Source of the DNA: Polyodon spathula
Lineage: Eukaryota > Chordata > Actinopteri > Acipenseriformes > Polyodontidae
DNA: 64,000 nucleotides
Assembly: GCF_017654505.1 (NCBI RefSeq)
Contig: NC_054559.1
Coordinates: forward strand, 17,089,355-17,153,354
Reading direction: 5' to 3'
The notes below the pieces were generated by a model. The model did no database searches and was not told the DNA's origin. It saw nothing but the letters and a program-made list of their open reading frames with translations. Both the position numbers and the translations under genes were made by a program. Positions 1 through 21,400 of this stretch are shown in pieces; the first letter of the stretch is position 1, and each line of letters opens with the position of its first letter.

Positions 1-453
1 AGTGTAAAAAGAATTAGTTATGGAAGATTAATGTGTGTCTGCCAAATGAAAAAATAAATAAATGGTGGCCTGCCTTATTTCTTTAAGAAGTCATTTGTAC
101 AATTTACAGTTGGTTTAGACACACGCATCTGTGTCAGCATGCCCAGCCCCTGTGTTAAGTGTTCGCTGTATTTGCTCTCGAAGAGGCTGGCAAATCTGTG
201 TTGGCATCCCTGTTTAAAATCACACAGCATGCAGGGGTGCAGGCAGTCCAGCTTTCTCACTATCCCAAAGCAGGGTGTGAAGGGACCTAGGTACACCTCC
301 CTCCTGAGCTACTGCACTCTACACAAGCCCTTAACTACAAGTTATCCAACAGTTCTGCAAGTTATCTGCTTTCAGAGCTGTCCATTGAGATGCTAGAGTC
401 TTTTCTTTTTGTACTTCAAATTCCCAACTCCTTTTAAAAAAAAGAACAAAACA

Positions 454-531
<78 letters not shown>

Positions 532-1177
532 TTTTTGTTTTTTTGTGCAAAAAAAAAACAGGTGTTCGGTCAGGTTCCCCATTAGACCACTTGCTCCACA
601 CACACACATTGAAATGTATTTTCATTCATTACTGTATATCTTTGTTACTTTGTATTACTGTAGTTATGTTTTATTTGTTTCTCCTGATACACGTTATTGA
701 ATTTTCGTACTGTATTGTATTTTGATTGAGTTTGTGTCCATTCATTTCCTTTGTTTATTTGAAAAATGTAAAAACAATCCAAATAATTGCTCACAAAAAA
801 GAGGCACCTTCCCAGTGTTTCTATATGTTTAATACCTTTGTCAAAGGAAAATGTATTTGGTTTTTGAGGCCACGGTAACTACACTCACTTATTTCTGTTT
901 AAATCTGTTTTCAGATAATGGCTGCACCAGCTTGTACAGTTTAAAACAAGAAGTCTTTTATCCCAGCTCTAAATGTGTGGCACTACTGCGATGGATTTTC
1001 AGAAGAGGTTTTCAAGAGGTTGCAGGCCTCTGCACCAGAGACTAACTCCGACCTAAGACTCATTACTCGGGTGGGGGAAACTGACAAAAGCCTCTTTCTT
1101 TGAACATGTTTGCCAGTACTGGCACTTCATCTGATTTTAACTTTTTTAAAGTGTACATAAGGACCTGAAAGTTGAAA
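1..1177. other. Upstream flank of the semaphorin gene
   Basis: Contains a long (TA)n run and A/T-rich sequence; no coding exon is evident. The 5' UTR of the semaphorin must lie at its right end or in exons further left. I see no clear TATA box or CpG island. Confidence 0.4.
457..527. repeat. (TA)n microsatellite
   Basis: Uninterrupted alternating TA of about 70 bases directly visible. It sits upstream of the semaphorin start codon. Confidence 0.95.
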
Positions 1178-10517
<9,340 letters not shown>

Positions 10518-10605
10518 TATGTGGTGGTGTTTTTTTTTAACTAAGGCAGCTAACTTTTTTTAATTGATTTTCTTATTTACTTCCCAAAAGTGTTAATTTG
10601 TTAAA

Positions 10606-12380
10606 ATGTTTTTCCAATATTACAACAGCAAGAGAACATTCAAAGAGGAGATTAAATGTTTAAGAGATACAAATGGCAAAATCGTAGAGGAAGAAAAAAA
10701 AATAGCAAATATGTTAAATGATTACTTTTCACAAGTTTTTACAAAGGAAGATACTGACAACATGCCCCACATGTCATCCAGTTCCTATCCAGTTTTAAAT
10801 AACTTTAGCATAACTGAGGCAGAAGTGTTAAAGGGACTAGGAGCTCTTAAAATAAACAAATCCCCTGGGCCGGATGAGATCCTCCCAGTAGTACTCAAAG
10901 AAATGAAAGAAGTTATTTACAAACCGCTAACCAAGATCATGCAGCAGTCTCTTGACACAGGGGTGGTACCGACAGACTGGAAAATTGCAAACGTAATACC
11001 GATCCACAAAAAGGGAAACAAAACTGAACCAGGTAACTACAGACCAGTAAGCCTGACTTCTATTATATGCAAACTTATGGAAACTATACTAAGATCCAAA
11101 ATGGAAAATTACCTTTATGGTAACAGGGTACTGGGAGACAGTCAACATGGTTTTAGGAAAGGGAGATCGTGCCTAACTAACTTGCTTGATTTTTTTGAGG
11201 ATGCAACATCGATAATGGATAATTGCAAAGCATATGACATGGTTTATTTAGATTTCCAGAAAGCTTTTGACAAAGTCCCGCACAAAAGATTAATTCTCAA
11301 ACTGAACGCAGTTGGGATTCAAGGAAACGCATGTACATGGATTAGGGAGTGGTTAACATGTAGAAAACAGAAAGTACTGATTAGAGGAAAAACCTCAGAA
11401 TGGAGTGTGGTAACCAGCGGTGTACCACAGGGATCAGTATTAGGTCCTCTGCTATTCCTAATCTACATTAATGATTTAGATTCTGGTATAGTAAGCAAAC
11501 TTGTTAAATTTGCAGACGACACAAAAGTAGGAGGAGTGGCAAACACTGTTGCAGCAGCAAAGGTCATTCAAAATGATCTAGACAAGATTCAGAACTGGGC
11601 AGACACATGGCAAATGACATTTAATAGAGAAAAGTGTAAGGTACTGCACGCAGGAAATAAAAATGTACATTATATATATCATATGGGAGATACTGAAATT
11701 GGAGAAGGAATCTATGAAAAAGACCTAGGAGTTTTTGTTGACTCAGAAATGTCTTCATCTAGGCAATGTGGGGAAGCTATAAAAAAGGCTAACAAGAGGC
11801 TCGGATACATTGTGAAAAGAGTTGAATTTAAATCAAGGGAAGTAATGTTAAAACTGTACAATGCACTAGTAAGACCTCATCTTGAATATTGTGTGCAGTT
11901 CTGGTCACCTCGCTATAAAAAAGATATTGCTGCTCTAGAAAGAGTGCAAAGAAGAGCGACCAGAATTATTCCGGGCTTAAAAGGCATGTCATATGCAGAC
12001 AGGCTAAAAGAATTGAATCTGTTCAGTCTTGAACAAAGAAGACTACGTGGCGACCTAATTCAAGCATTCAAAATTCTAAAAGGTATTGACAGTGTCGACC
12101 CAAGGGACTTTTTCAGCCTGAAAAAAGAAACAAGGACCAGGGGTCACAAATGGAGTTTAGAAAAAGGGGCATTCAGAACAGAAAATAGGAGACACTTTTT
12201 TACACAGAGAATTGTGAGGGTCTGGAATCAACTCCCCAGTAATGTTGTTGAAGCTGACACCCTGGGATCCTTCAAGAAGCTGCTTGATGAGATTTTGGGA
12301 TCAATAAGCTACTAACAACCAAACGAGCAAGATGGGCCGAATGGCCTCCTCTCGTTTGTAAACTTTCTTATGTTCTTAAT
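10606..12380 (+). mobile_element. CR1-clade LINE, 5'-truncated, reverse transcriptase frame open for 569 codons
   Basis: An uninterrupted frame at 10606-12315 encodes most of a non-LTR reverse transcriptase: SPGPDEI, NYRPVSLTS, QHGFRKGRS, YLDFQKAFDKV, SGVPQGSVLGPLLF and the catalytic FADD at residues 302-305, followed by the thumb and C-terminal region (RPHLEYCVQFWSP, RRATRIIPGL). The first Met is not a genuine start: the endonuclease half is absent, so the element is 5' truncated, as is usual for LINEs. The 3' end has GATGGGCCGAATGGCCTCCT and the beginning of the TTCTTATG octamer tail that marks CR1. The open frame implies a young insertion. A second copy lies at 15.85-17.13 kb. Confidence 0.93.
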
Positions 12381-13109
12381 GTAAATTAACTCTTGATTTA
12401 CCTGTACTCCCCCTTTTTTTTTTTATTTTTTTATTTTAATTTTTTTTAATTCTGTTGGCTGTCCAAGCGATACTGTTGCCTTGTATTTCAGAGCAGCAGT
12501 GTGCTTTGTTTTTTGGGATAGTTCATTGGCCAACCTAAATTGTTGTTAAAAAGGAATCTGATCGCTTGCAGCTAGTGCCTATTGAATTATTATTTTTTGT
12601 ATAGAACTTGATTGTGCATCACGTGGTGCCTCATACCTGGAATCAGTGCAGTTCTCTTTCAAGAACATTTCCTTGGATTGAGTCGTAGATTTTTTTCCCC
12701 AACTGTGGTATTCTCTTCACAAGCGCACTCAATGTTGGGCTCATGAATAATTGCATAGTTTTCTAGTTTCATTGCTGTTGTCTTTCTTACTTAACAAAAC
12801 CACCTTTACATTCCCAAGTATTTTGTAAATATATGTACATTGTTGAAGCAATCTTAAACTCATTTTGAATAGCTGTAAAACTAGTATTGTCACATTTAAG
12901 AATGTACCTTTTTTTTTTTTTTTTAAAGCTAAACACAAGTTTTGTTGAACAAATGTGCGGTGCTGGAGATGAAATATAATAGATTTGTTTTGTATTTTTT
13001 AACCTTGCATATTATCTATTTCACTACAAAATAATTCAGATTTTCAGTTGGATAGATAGATAGAGTGAGTTTTGGTACTGTCAGTGATGCTTGTTTTAAG
13101 ACCTTTTAA

Positions 13110-13115
13110 AATAAA
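13110..13115 (+). terminator. Poly(A) signal AATAAA, candidate end of the semaphorin transcript
   Basis: AATAAA in the semaphorin sense, in an A/T-rich setting just before intergenic sequence. No other strong candidate follows before the convergent CACTIN gene. Confidence 0.45.
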
Positions 13116-13130
13116 TGCATTGTAATATGG

Positions 13131-15155
13131 ATCATTTAACAGTTACAAGGAGAACACATCTACCTGTTCTCCTAATCAGTCTGTTGAATCCTCGATCAGA
13201 GAGTTTTGAAATGATTTGTTTCGCGCATTTACGGTAAAAGATTCTGTACACTTTATTCCAAATATCTTGATTGTCGAGGTGTAAAAACCTAGTTACTTCA
13301 AGCACACTCCCACCCCACAATACCACATGCCTGCTTGTGTACGTCAGGCTGCTTACTTGGGGCTCTACAGCTCTGCTGTAGCATTCCTCTTGCCAACCAG
13401 CAGCTTTTGCAGTGAATCCAGAGGTGAGTTTGGGAGGGCGTCATCCCTACATACTTAAAATCATGGCAATACCACTTCATGAGCTGTTGAATTTCATGAA
13501 CGGTAAGGAGACAACAAGAATTGTACGCTGCCCTGAACAATGAAGGTATATTCAGATGTGTGCCTTTTTATATTAAGCATGTGTATACAGCACCCATTGG
13601 TACTCATTTCCAACATGCATAATCCATGCCAGGCCTGCGTTATGTGGGTATCGGCGTGGGCAATGGGAACCTATTTCCCTACATAGACTGTAGTGCACTT
13701 GCACATTAACATCAACTTGAGGCCAGTTTTTGCTGTGGGGAGAAAAGTTAGGTCTTCTAGAACGCTTAACATAGCCCTTTCTGACTATCTTGCAACAGTT
13801 TGGAGTAGTATATTACATTTCTGTAATTTGTCACTTTAGCCTCTAACCCTTTTTATTCTGGTTTTCTAAGTAGCTGTGATGCAGGGATGGAAAAAGTTGG
13901 CTTGTCCAGTCCTGGACTTTGGTTCAGCCCTGTGCTAAATTGACTAATTGGAACAATTAAACTGCCACCCAGACCCTGCAGTAATTCATTACTGTATTCC
14001 TTTCAATTTAAGATGCACTTTCTGAACCATTTTTTGCTTCTCAAAAAGTTCAGACCCCTGTATATTTTGACATTCCAAGCAATACCACAGTCCAGAAAAC
14101 TGAGAGTAAAACAGGTGTGAGTACTCAGGACTGGAAATGAGAAGCAGCATGTCACTGATAGCAGACAGCCACAAACTGCCTTCATATGTGTAACTGAGGT
14201 TGTATCTTTGTAAATGCATATTTATGCATATTTTTCCTCGCATTGAGGGTGGGAAATTTGGACTGCGTCTTAAATTTGAAGGAATACAGTATATAGTTCA
14301 CCTGTTAAGCTGGAGTGGAATTGGACACGCCTGCTTTAGTGTGTCTTACTTGCACAATAGTACTACTTGTAGGTGTGCATCTTGATTAAAGGACAAAGAG
14401 CTACAATTACTATATATTGGCCACAAAGAAGGTGGTATCCAGAGTATCGCCTGATCTCAAGAACCAGGAACAATGAGGCAGAAAACAACATGGGCCTGCA
14501 AGCAAGTTGGCAGCCAGCTCCATTGAGCAGTAGCAATGAATCTCTGTCAGAGCCCCGGAGCTCCGACCCATTCAGAAAGCATGCCAACATCACAAAAAGA
14601 AAATAAGATTACCTTAAATTAAAACTGGAATTTGGGGAAGTGCTGAAGAGAAATGAAAGACTGCTAATAAAAGCGGAGTTCAGAACTACAAATCAATCCT
14701 GTGTGCAACAGAAGTTAAACCACCAACTGCAACTGAAGGGATCAAAATTAGTATTTTTTTAGGTTGAACCGTAGAAGTTCAAAGGCTCGAGGTGCTGAAG
14801 GACCAGTAAATACATAATGAGATGGTGTGGCAGCTGCCTGGTCGTTAAATATCTAATACAGGATTTGTGTGTATCTTCTGGGTGCATCATTCAAGGCATT
14901 CAATGTACAATAGACAAGGAGGACATAAAAGGGTTTCAGAATGAAATGTGACTTTCCATACTGCACACGTTTCCACAGGTAGTAACAGTACAAATGGCTG
15001 CTCTTCAAATGCTATTTCAAGTCAGTCCACTAGGTGGCACCCTTGTACACAATTCTATACCACAAAATATACGTAGGTTTTGTTTCAGTAAGATTGAAGC
15101 ACCCCTGTGGTACATACCAGAGCATAACCATTAATCTGTACACACACACCCTTAA
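13131..15155. other. Intergenic sequence without a recognised gene
   Basis: Short open frames only, with no homology I can name. It holds a CTCF-like site at 15027. The stretch near 13880-13990 resembles fragments of other repeats but is too short to assign. Confidence 0.4.
15027..15041 (+). promoter_or_regulatory. CTCF-like motif
   Basis: CCACTAGGTGGCACC fits the vertebrate CTCF core CCANYAGRKGGCRS on the plus strand. It lies in the space between the convergent semaphorin and CACTIN genes. A single motif match is weak evidence for occupancy. Confidence 0.35.
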
Positions 15156-15586
15156 CCAAAAGTTCAGATTTAGCTAAATACATAAATGTTAACAAACACA
15201 TTCAAATAGATTTATTTTTCAGATACATTTATTTTATTTATTTTTTTATTTAATTATTGAGATTTAATTGCTGAGAAATAATGTTTTTCAGATGTATCTG
15301 TTAGGTAAATGTTGAATCGCTAACTTTAAAAAAAAAAAATTAAGTTAAATATATTTTTTCACAGATTTATTTGTTAAAAATGTTAGCTAAATGTTGACTT
15401 GCCAAGTGTAAAAAAACAAACAAAAAAAAGAAATTCACAGATTTATTTGTTAGAAACCCAGATTTAACATGTCAGCTAAATGTTAACTCACTAAGAAATA
15501 AATAAATAAAATAAAGGTTTGTAGACTGATTTTAAATGTTGAATTTGTTATACGCTTATGTATTTAGCTAAATCTGGACTTCTTGG
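15156..15586. repeat. Foldback element with about 30-bp inverted ends
   Basis: The left end contains AGATTTAGCTAAATACATAA and the right end contains its reverse complement, TTATGTATTTAGCTAAATCT. The inside is A/T-rich with at least three diverged direct units containing TTATTTGTTA and AGCTAAATGTT. No protein is encoded. Best read as a MITE. Confidence 0.6.
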
Positions 15587-15754
15587 GGTTTACATCTAGG
15601 AAAAAATATGCGATTTACATGAAATTTTGGATTAAAATACCTGTTAAAACATAAAGGTAAGTTCTAACATTTTAACATTTGTCACCGGGGTGGGTGGTGT
15701 GCAACAAATTATATGCTAAAAAGAGGGCCGGTATTAAAAGAGTGTGCACCACTG

Positions 15755-15836
15755 CAGGGGTTCTTAAACTTTTTGGCTGAGCCCCCCTTCCTCTTGTCTA
15801 TGGTACTTGATGCCCCCCCTACACCCCACCACCCAA
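15755..15836 (+). mobile_element. hAT-type transposon end fragment
   Basis: CAGGGGTTCTTAAACTTTTT followed by a C-rich stretch (GAGCCCCCCTTCC) resembles the terminal inverted repeat of hAT (Charlie-type) elements. Only one end is present. It abuts the truncated 5' edge of the second CR1 copy. Confidence 0.5.
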
Positions 15837-15847
15837 CACACACACAT

Positions 15848-17128
15848 ATTACCTATATGGTAACAGGGTCCTGGGAGACAGTCAGCGTGGTTTTAGGAAA
15901 GGGAGATCGTGTCTAACTAACTTGCTTGATTTTTTTGAAGATGCAACATCGATAATGGATACATGCAAAGCATATGACATGGTTTATTTAGATTTCCAGA
16001 AAGCTTTTGACAAAGTCCCGCACAAAAGATTAATTCTCAAACTGAACGCAGTTGGAATTCAAGGAAACACATGTACATGGATTAGGGAGTGGTTAACATG
16101 TAGAAAACAGAAAGTACTGATTAGAGGAAAAACCTCAGAATGGAGTGTGGTAACCAGTGGTGTACCACAGGGATCAGTATTAGGTCCTCTGCTATTCCTA
16201 ATCTACATTAATGACTTAGATTCTGGTATAGTAAGCAAACTTGTTAAATTTGCAGACGACACAAAAGTAGGAGGAGTGGCAAACACTGTTGTAGCAGCAA
16301 AGGTCATTCAAAATGATCTAGACAAGATTCAGAACTGGGCGGACACATGGTAAATGACATTTAATAGAGAAAAGTGTAAGGTACTGCACGCAGGAAATAA
16401 AAATGTACATTATAAATATCATATGGGAGATACTGAAATTGGAGAAGGAATCTATGAAAAAGACCTAGGAGTTTTTGTTGACTCAGAAATGTCTTCATCT
16501 AGACAATGTGGGGAAGCTATAAAAAAGCTAACAAGATGCTCGGATACATTGTGAAAAGTGTTGAATTTAAATCAAGGGAAGTAATGTTAAAACTGTATAA
16601 TGCACTAGTAAGACCTCATCTTGAATATTGTGTGCAGTTCTGGTCACCTTGCTATAAAAAAGATATTGCTGCTCTAGAAAGAGTGCAAAGAAGAGCGACC
16701 AGAATTATTCCGGGCTTAAAAGGCATGTCGTATGCAGACAGGCTAAACGAATTGAATCTGTTCAGTCTTGGACAAAGAAGACTACGTGGCGACCTAATTC
16801 AAGCATTCAAAATTCTAAAAGGTATTGACAGTGTTGACCCAAGGGACTTTTTCAGCCTGAAAAAAGAAACAAGGACCAGGGGTCACAAATGGAGATTAGA
16901 CAAAGGGGCATTCAGAACAGAAAATAGGAGGCACTTTTTTACACAGAGAATTGTGAGGGTCTGGAATCAACTCCCCAGTAATGTTGTTGAAGCTGACACC
17001 CTGGGATCCTTCAAGAAGCTGCTTGATGAGATTCTGGGATCAATAAGCTACTATAAACCAAACGAGCAAGATGGGCCGAATGGCCTCCTCTCGTTTGTAA
17101 ACTTTCTTATGTTCTTATGTTCTTATGT
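15848..17128 (+). pseudogene. CR1-clade LINE, second copy, broken reverse transcriptase
   Basis: Near-identical to 11107-12380 of the first copy and in the same orientation, but truncated further at the 5' end. The frame is broken twice: CAA has become the stop TAA at 16351-16353, and a single G is missing near 16527 in the AAAAAAGCTA run, shifting the frame. FADD and the QGSVLGP block remain readable. The 3' end is complete and shows the octamer tail as repeated TTCTTATG. Non-functional as it stands. Confidence 0.92.
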
Positions 17129-18149
17129 ATTTATAAGCAATTAGAAAACAATCAAGTCTGAACAGCCAATCAGCTTCCAGATCTAGTAGGCTTCTATTTT
17201 GCATAGATGCCCACTGGAACGCTGAAGTGTAACTGCGAATTACATTTTAAAATCAATCTGCTTAATACAGGCTTTTTCCCTTAACATTGTAATCTATAGC
17301 TAATCTGATAACATAAAAACTACTTAAACATACTTTCTGACGCTGATCTAGAGGCAAGCAAAATCATGTCTGTGAAAGGACACCGTAAAGAAGGCTTAAT
17401 TCGCAGCTACTGGACAGTAAATCAACAGGGAAGACACAACTGGTCGACAATTCTGTCATCGGCTGGATCCAAACAACACCCTCCCTCAAAACCAGCCAGT
17501 CAAACTGCCAACCCTGTTTGTTCTTTCGGCACCAGCCAATCCACTCCCTGCCTGCTTGAATGATGCCCCGCCTCCAACAACAAGTTTCGAGTCAGACTCA
17601 ATTGTGCATGTCCAGATAAATTCTAGTAAGAAAGAGTACGACCCCAATAAAAAAATATGTTAGCAATATTAATAATAATATTTTCTCTGTGTATGTCTTT
17701 TTCTATTCTAATTATGTTAGGGACTATTTTCCTCAGCAGAATGTTAACTGGTGAAATATCAGAAGTTCAAGGGAAAATAGTTTTTACAGGTTTTTTTTTT
17801 TTTTTTTTTTAAAAAGAGAAAAAAAAAAATTAATTGTTTTCTAACAGCGATAGAGCCCTCTCGATGCGGCTCTACCGTGTGGTATATGACCTTGACTTTA
17901 TAACTCCAGTCGTGGTCGTCTACCACACGGTAGAGCCGCATCGACAGGCTCTATCGCTTAAGTAGTTTTATTCTTGTTATTTTAAAATCGCTTTTCTAGC
18001 AACATTAAATATCATTCATGGACCCTGTCACTGTATAAAAATAAATTATAATACAAATTCTGAATAATCTGTTACCAAAAACTGGTTCCTAAACTCTGCT
18101 TTGAGGAGTTTTAAATGTCAGTATTCACAAGACGCTGTGCCAAAACAAA
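17129..18149. other. Intergenic gap between the CR1 copy and the CACTIN 3' end
   Basis: No gene seen. Contains T/A homopolymer runs at about 17790-17830 and the strong hairpin at 17846-17958. Confidence 0.5.
17846..17958. repeat. 113-bp near-perfect hairpin (foldback element)
   Basis: The left arm at 17846-17884 and right arm at 17921-17958 are reverse complements, differing only at CTC versus TG in the middle. Shared blocks are AGCGATAGAGCC and TCGATGCGGCTCTACCGTGT. Pairing continues inward with a few mismatches (ATGACC against GGTCGT), leaving a very small loop. The CpG content is far above the surrounding A/T-rich DNA. I see no coding potential. Confidence 0.85.
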
Positions 18150-18166
18150 GATTTCATTTAGTTCTT

Positions 18167-18172
18167 TTTATT
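18167..18172 (-). terminator. Poly(A) signal, candidate end of CACTIN transcript
   Basis: AATAAA on the minus strand about 280 bp after the CACTIN stop codon; gives a short 3' UTR (about 18150-18450). Confidence 0.5.
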
Positions 18173-18450
18173 AATAATAAAAAATTATTAATAAAGAAGT
18201 CCAATAATGCTTCCAAAAAACCGTACAACCTTACATCTGATCAGACGGATGCAAGTCACAAAATGAAAAACGTGATTCTCTATTTGGAGATGGCATCAGT
18301 TTCTGATGAAAAAAAAACATCAAATCACCGCTTCAGCCCCTCCCCGAGTTAAATCAGAAGTCAGCAACAACTGTGGATGAACCGCGAATATCTATCCCCC
18401 ACCCCCACCACAAAACCCCAGCAGTTGCCCTGCAGAGTCCACGCAGGCGC

Positions 18451-21400
18451 CTATCTCCTGTAGCGGTACCTCTTGAAGTGGAACCAGAGCTGGAAGATCC
18501 CGTTGGCAAACTGGCAGCGGAACCCGTGGCGGTGCGAGTACTCCCACTCGCGGTTGACGATCTTGAACGCGATGTCCTCGTAGGGGGGCCCCGCGTGGAA
18601 GCGCAGCACCCCAAAGTCACGGTTGTCTTGGGAGGGCTCCAGGAAGTACTGCGGCGTGGAGCGCTTGTCGATCAGGTCTGGGTAGAAGATGTTGAACTTG
18701 TAGCCCTGCACGATCTTGGGCGGTGGGTTGTCGAAGTCGTAGTGGGTCTGGTTGTACTTGTTCCACTCGAAGCCCGTGTGGACCCGGTTGAAGAAGCGCG
18801 GCTTGCGGGGCCGGTACTTGTCGGCCCACAGGTACACCTTCCCCGTCAGGGGCATCTCCACGCTGAACTGGGCCTCGTCTCCGCCCATGCCCTGCCGCGC
18901 CCTGCGCACAAACGCATCCTCCGCGCTCTCGCTGGCATCGCCTGTGTGTGTGAGGGGGGAGAGAACAGCACACCTCCATCACACATCACAGACCTACAGC
19001 TGGCTCCTACCACCCATGTGCCCTCATCGTTGCCCGCTATACCAGTGGCACTTCATCCATGCAACGCATTTACAGTTAGGTATGTATGCGTTTTAAGTTT
19101 TCATATTTTTCCATAACTGTTCATATCTGTCTCTAAGCAAAAAGGAAGTTCAAATAATTTTCATGTGTGGCCTCCCAATTTCACTTAACACGCCTTAACA
19201 TATGATACTGCCTATGAAGCCTAGCCTATGGCGGGCCCTGTAAATATATAAATAGATGCCTATATTTTAGCAACGGCTTTCTTGTATTGCACAAGAGAGC
19301 GAGGTGGAACTGACCAAACTACAAAAAGTGAACCCCCCTCACAGACACACGACACAACCCCACAGTGAAAAGCCGCCCTGCTCACCTGTGACCTGCATCT
19401 GCTTGCGGGCCACCTGCAGCCTGGTCAGGTCCTCTTCCGGCTCCACCAGGTGCGTGTCGAGGGGCAGGTCCGAGTTCTGCAGGAGGCTCGGGCTGTAGCG
19501 CCCGGAGTCATAGTCATCTAGACTCTGCTGGATCAGGTCTTCCTCTGTGAGCACAGCCTCTCCCTGCCCCTCAGCCGGCTTCTCCTCCTGGTTCTCTCCC
19601 TGTCCCTCATCTTGCTTCTCCTCCTGGTTCTCTCCCTGCCCCTCACTCGGTCCCTCTCCCCCAGCTTCCTGCCCTCTGGTGGAAGAGGAGGTGCCTGGCA
19701 CCGCTGCAGATTCCCCGTCGCTGCAGGACCTGGAACACAGACACACACACACTGTACATCCAGTAGTCATGCACATCACCTTCGACAAAATACAGAGCTC
19801 AACCAATTCCAGGTGCCCTTCTCCCCAGCTCAGTTAAATCCACATGTCCCTTCCCCCAGGTAGGAAAGTCATTGAGCTCCCATACTAATTCGATACCATC
19901 TCTGTGCCAAATGTAGCTTGGCACTTGCTTAAAAATATTTTCATCTCAAACCAGACCATTTCTTGGATGCTCGGTCAGCACTCACTGTGACTCTGGCGAA
20001 TGGGGCTCCTGCTTCACAATGGGGAACAGGGGCTCGCTCTCCACCCCCTGCTCCTGCTTCAGCTTGTACAGCTTCTGCCTCAGCACGTCCTGGTGCCTCT
20101 CCCGCAGCCTGGAGAAGAGACAATGCAGGAGTGAGTCCAGCACAGTATAGCGCTGCAGATCTGTGTAGCACAGCCACTGAAGTACACAGATAAAAGCACT
20201 AACCAAACTACAAATAACTTCAATCATTTTTAAAACTCGTTCAGACCAAGTGACCTTTCCGGCACATCAAAATGGGCAATTCTGAAAACTCCTCACCTTG
20301 TGTTGAACAGCTCTTCTTTAGCACACACGACCTGACCTACCACGATGGAACCCTTTTCTCCATCACATGTGGTTTTTCATATCACCAACCAGCCACAAAT
20401 GAAGGAAACTAGGCTTCAATGACCCCCCTAATGACAATGCAGTACATCCTGCATCTAACTAGGCCAGTACAGTCTAACACAGCATATCCCAGCACAGTCT
20501 AGCCCGTACAGCCCTCCCTGCTCCTACACATCCTGACGCCGGTCGCCCATACTGAAGAAGCAAGAAGCCTGTGCATCTCACACAGTGAAAGGCTGGCAGG
20601 CTGGCAGGCTCCCCTCCCCAGACACACCTCGCCCGGGCCATGTAGACCTTGACCTGCTGCATCAGGGACTCCCAGTAGCCGATGTCCAGATTGGAGCCAC
20701 CCCCGCGGATCTTGCCCTCGATGTTCTGGTGCAGAGCCTGCAGCTGGTTGTAGGTCTTTCCCTTGAAGACGGTCTGGACGTCGGTGCTGACCGAGGTGTT
20801 GATGCCCTCCCGGCGATCCCCTGCGCCAGCAGACAAAGGATTATTATTAAAACCACACCATCATCGGAACCATAACTTCAAAGCGCTCAGTTGAAATTCT
20901 TAAGGGTGAAACTATAAGAAACTAAATCAAGGAGTCAGTTTGTATTCCTACGTATATGAGCGTAGCTTTTGCTTCACAAGCGTGTAGGGGAGAACTGGCA
21001 TGGAAATAAGACTCCTACTGCATAGCAGTGTCATCCATTCCAGGTTTTACTATGATCTAGATTAGCTACAGTGTCTATGTAACAAGCTCAGGTGTGTCTT
21101 ATAGTCACTCATAGTAACTCCCACTGCTATACAGTGGGAGTCTTCTTTCCATTCCTGTTTCTGTGCAACCATTTTATAATGCAGATTTTTTTTTTTTGTT
21201 TCTGGCAGGGCAACTTAAACCCTGGTTTACCAAAAATAAAAATAAAAAATCTGCTCTAACGGGCATGTGCAACCCAGATGCTGTATATACCCAATCCCGC
21301 CCCCTCCTCACCCCTGAGGCCCGTTTTGTGTGCAGCACTGTAGGAGTGCAGTCTCTTACCAGGCCCCCTGCCCGACGCCTCCAGCTTGCGCAGCTTGCTG

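Larger units (their letters stand above)
10518..13130 (+). other. Probable semaphorin 3' UTR, carrying a CR1 insertion
   Basis: Non-coding sequence follows the TGA at 10515-10517. The first good AATAAA downstream of the LINE is at 13110-13115, so the transcript probably runs to about 13130. If so, the 1.8-kb CR1 fragment at 10.6-12.4 kb is in the same orientation inside the 3' UTR, starting about 88 bp after the stop codon. An earlier cryptic cleavage site before the LINE cannot be excluded. Confidence 0.55.

Noticed and set aside
1172..1177. Semaphorin start two codons upstream at TTG
   Set aside because: A nuclear vertebrate gene should use ATG; the ATG at 1178 directly begins the hydrophobic signal peptide.
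18373..19116. Plus-strand 247-codon frame
   Set aside because: Antisense shadow of the last CACTIN exon.
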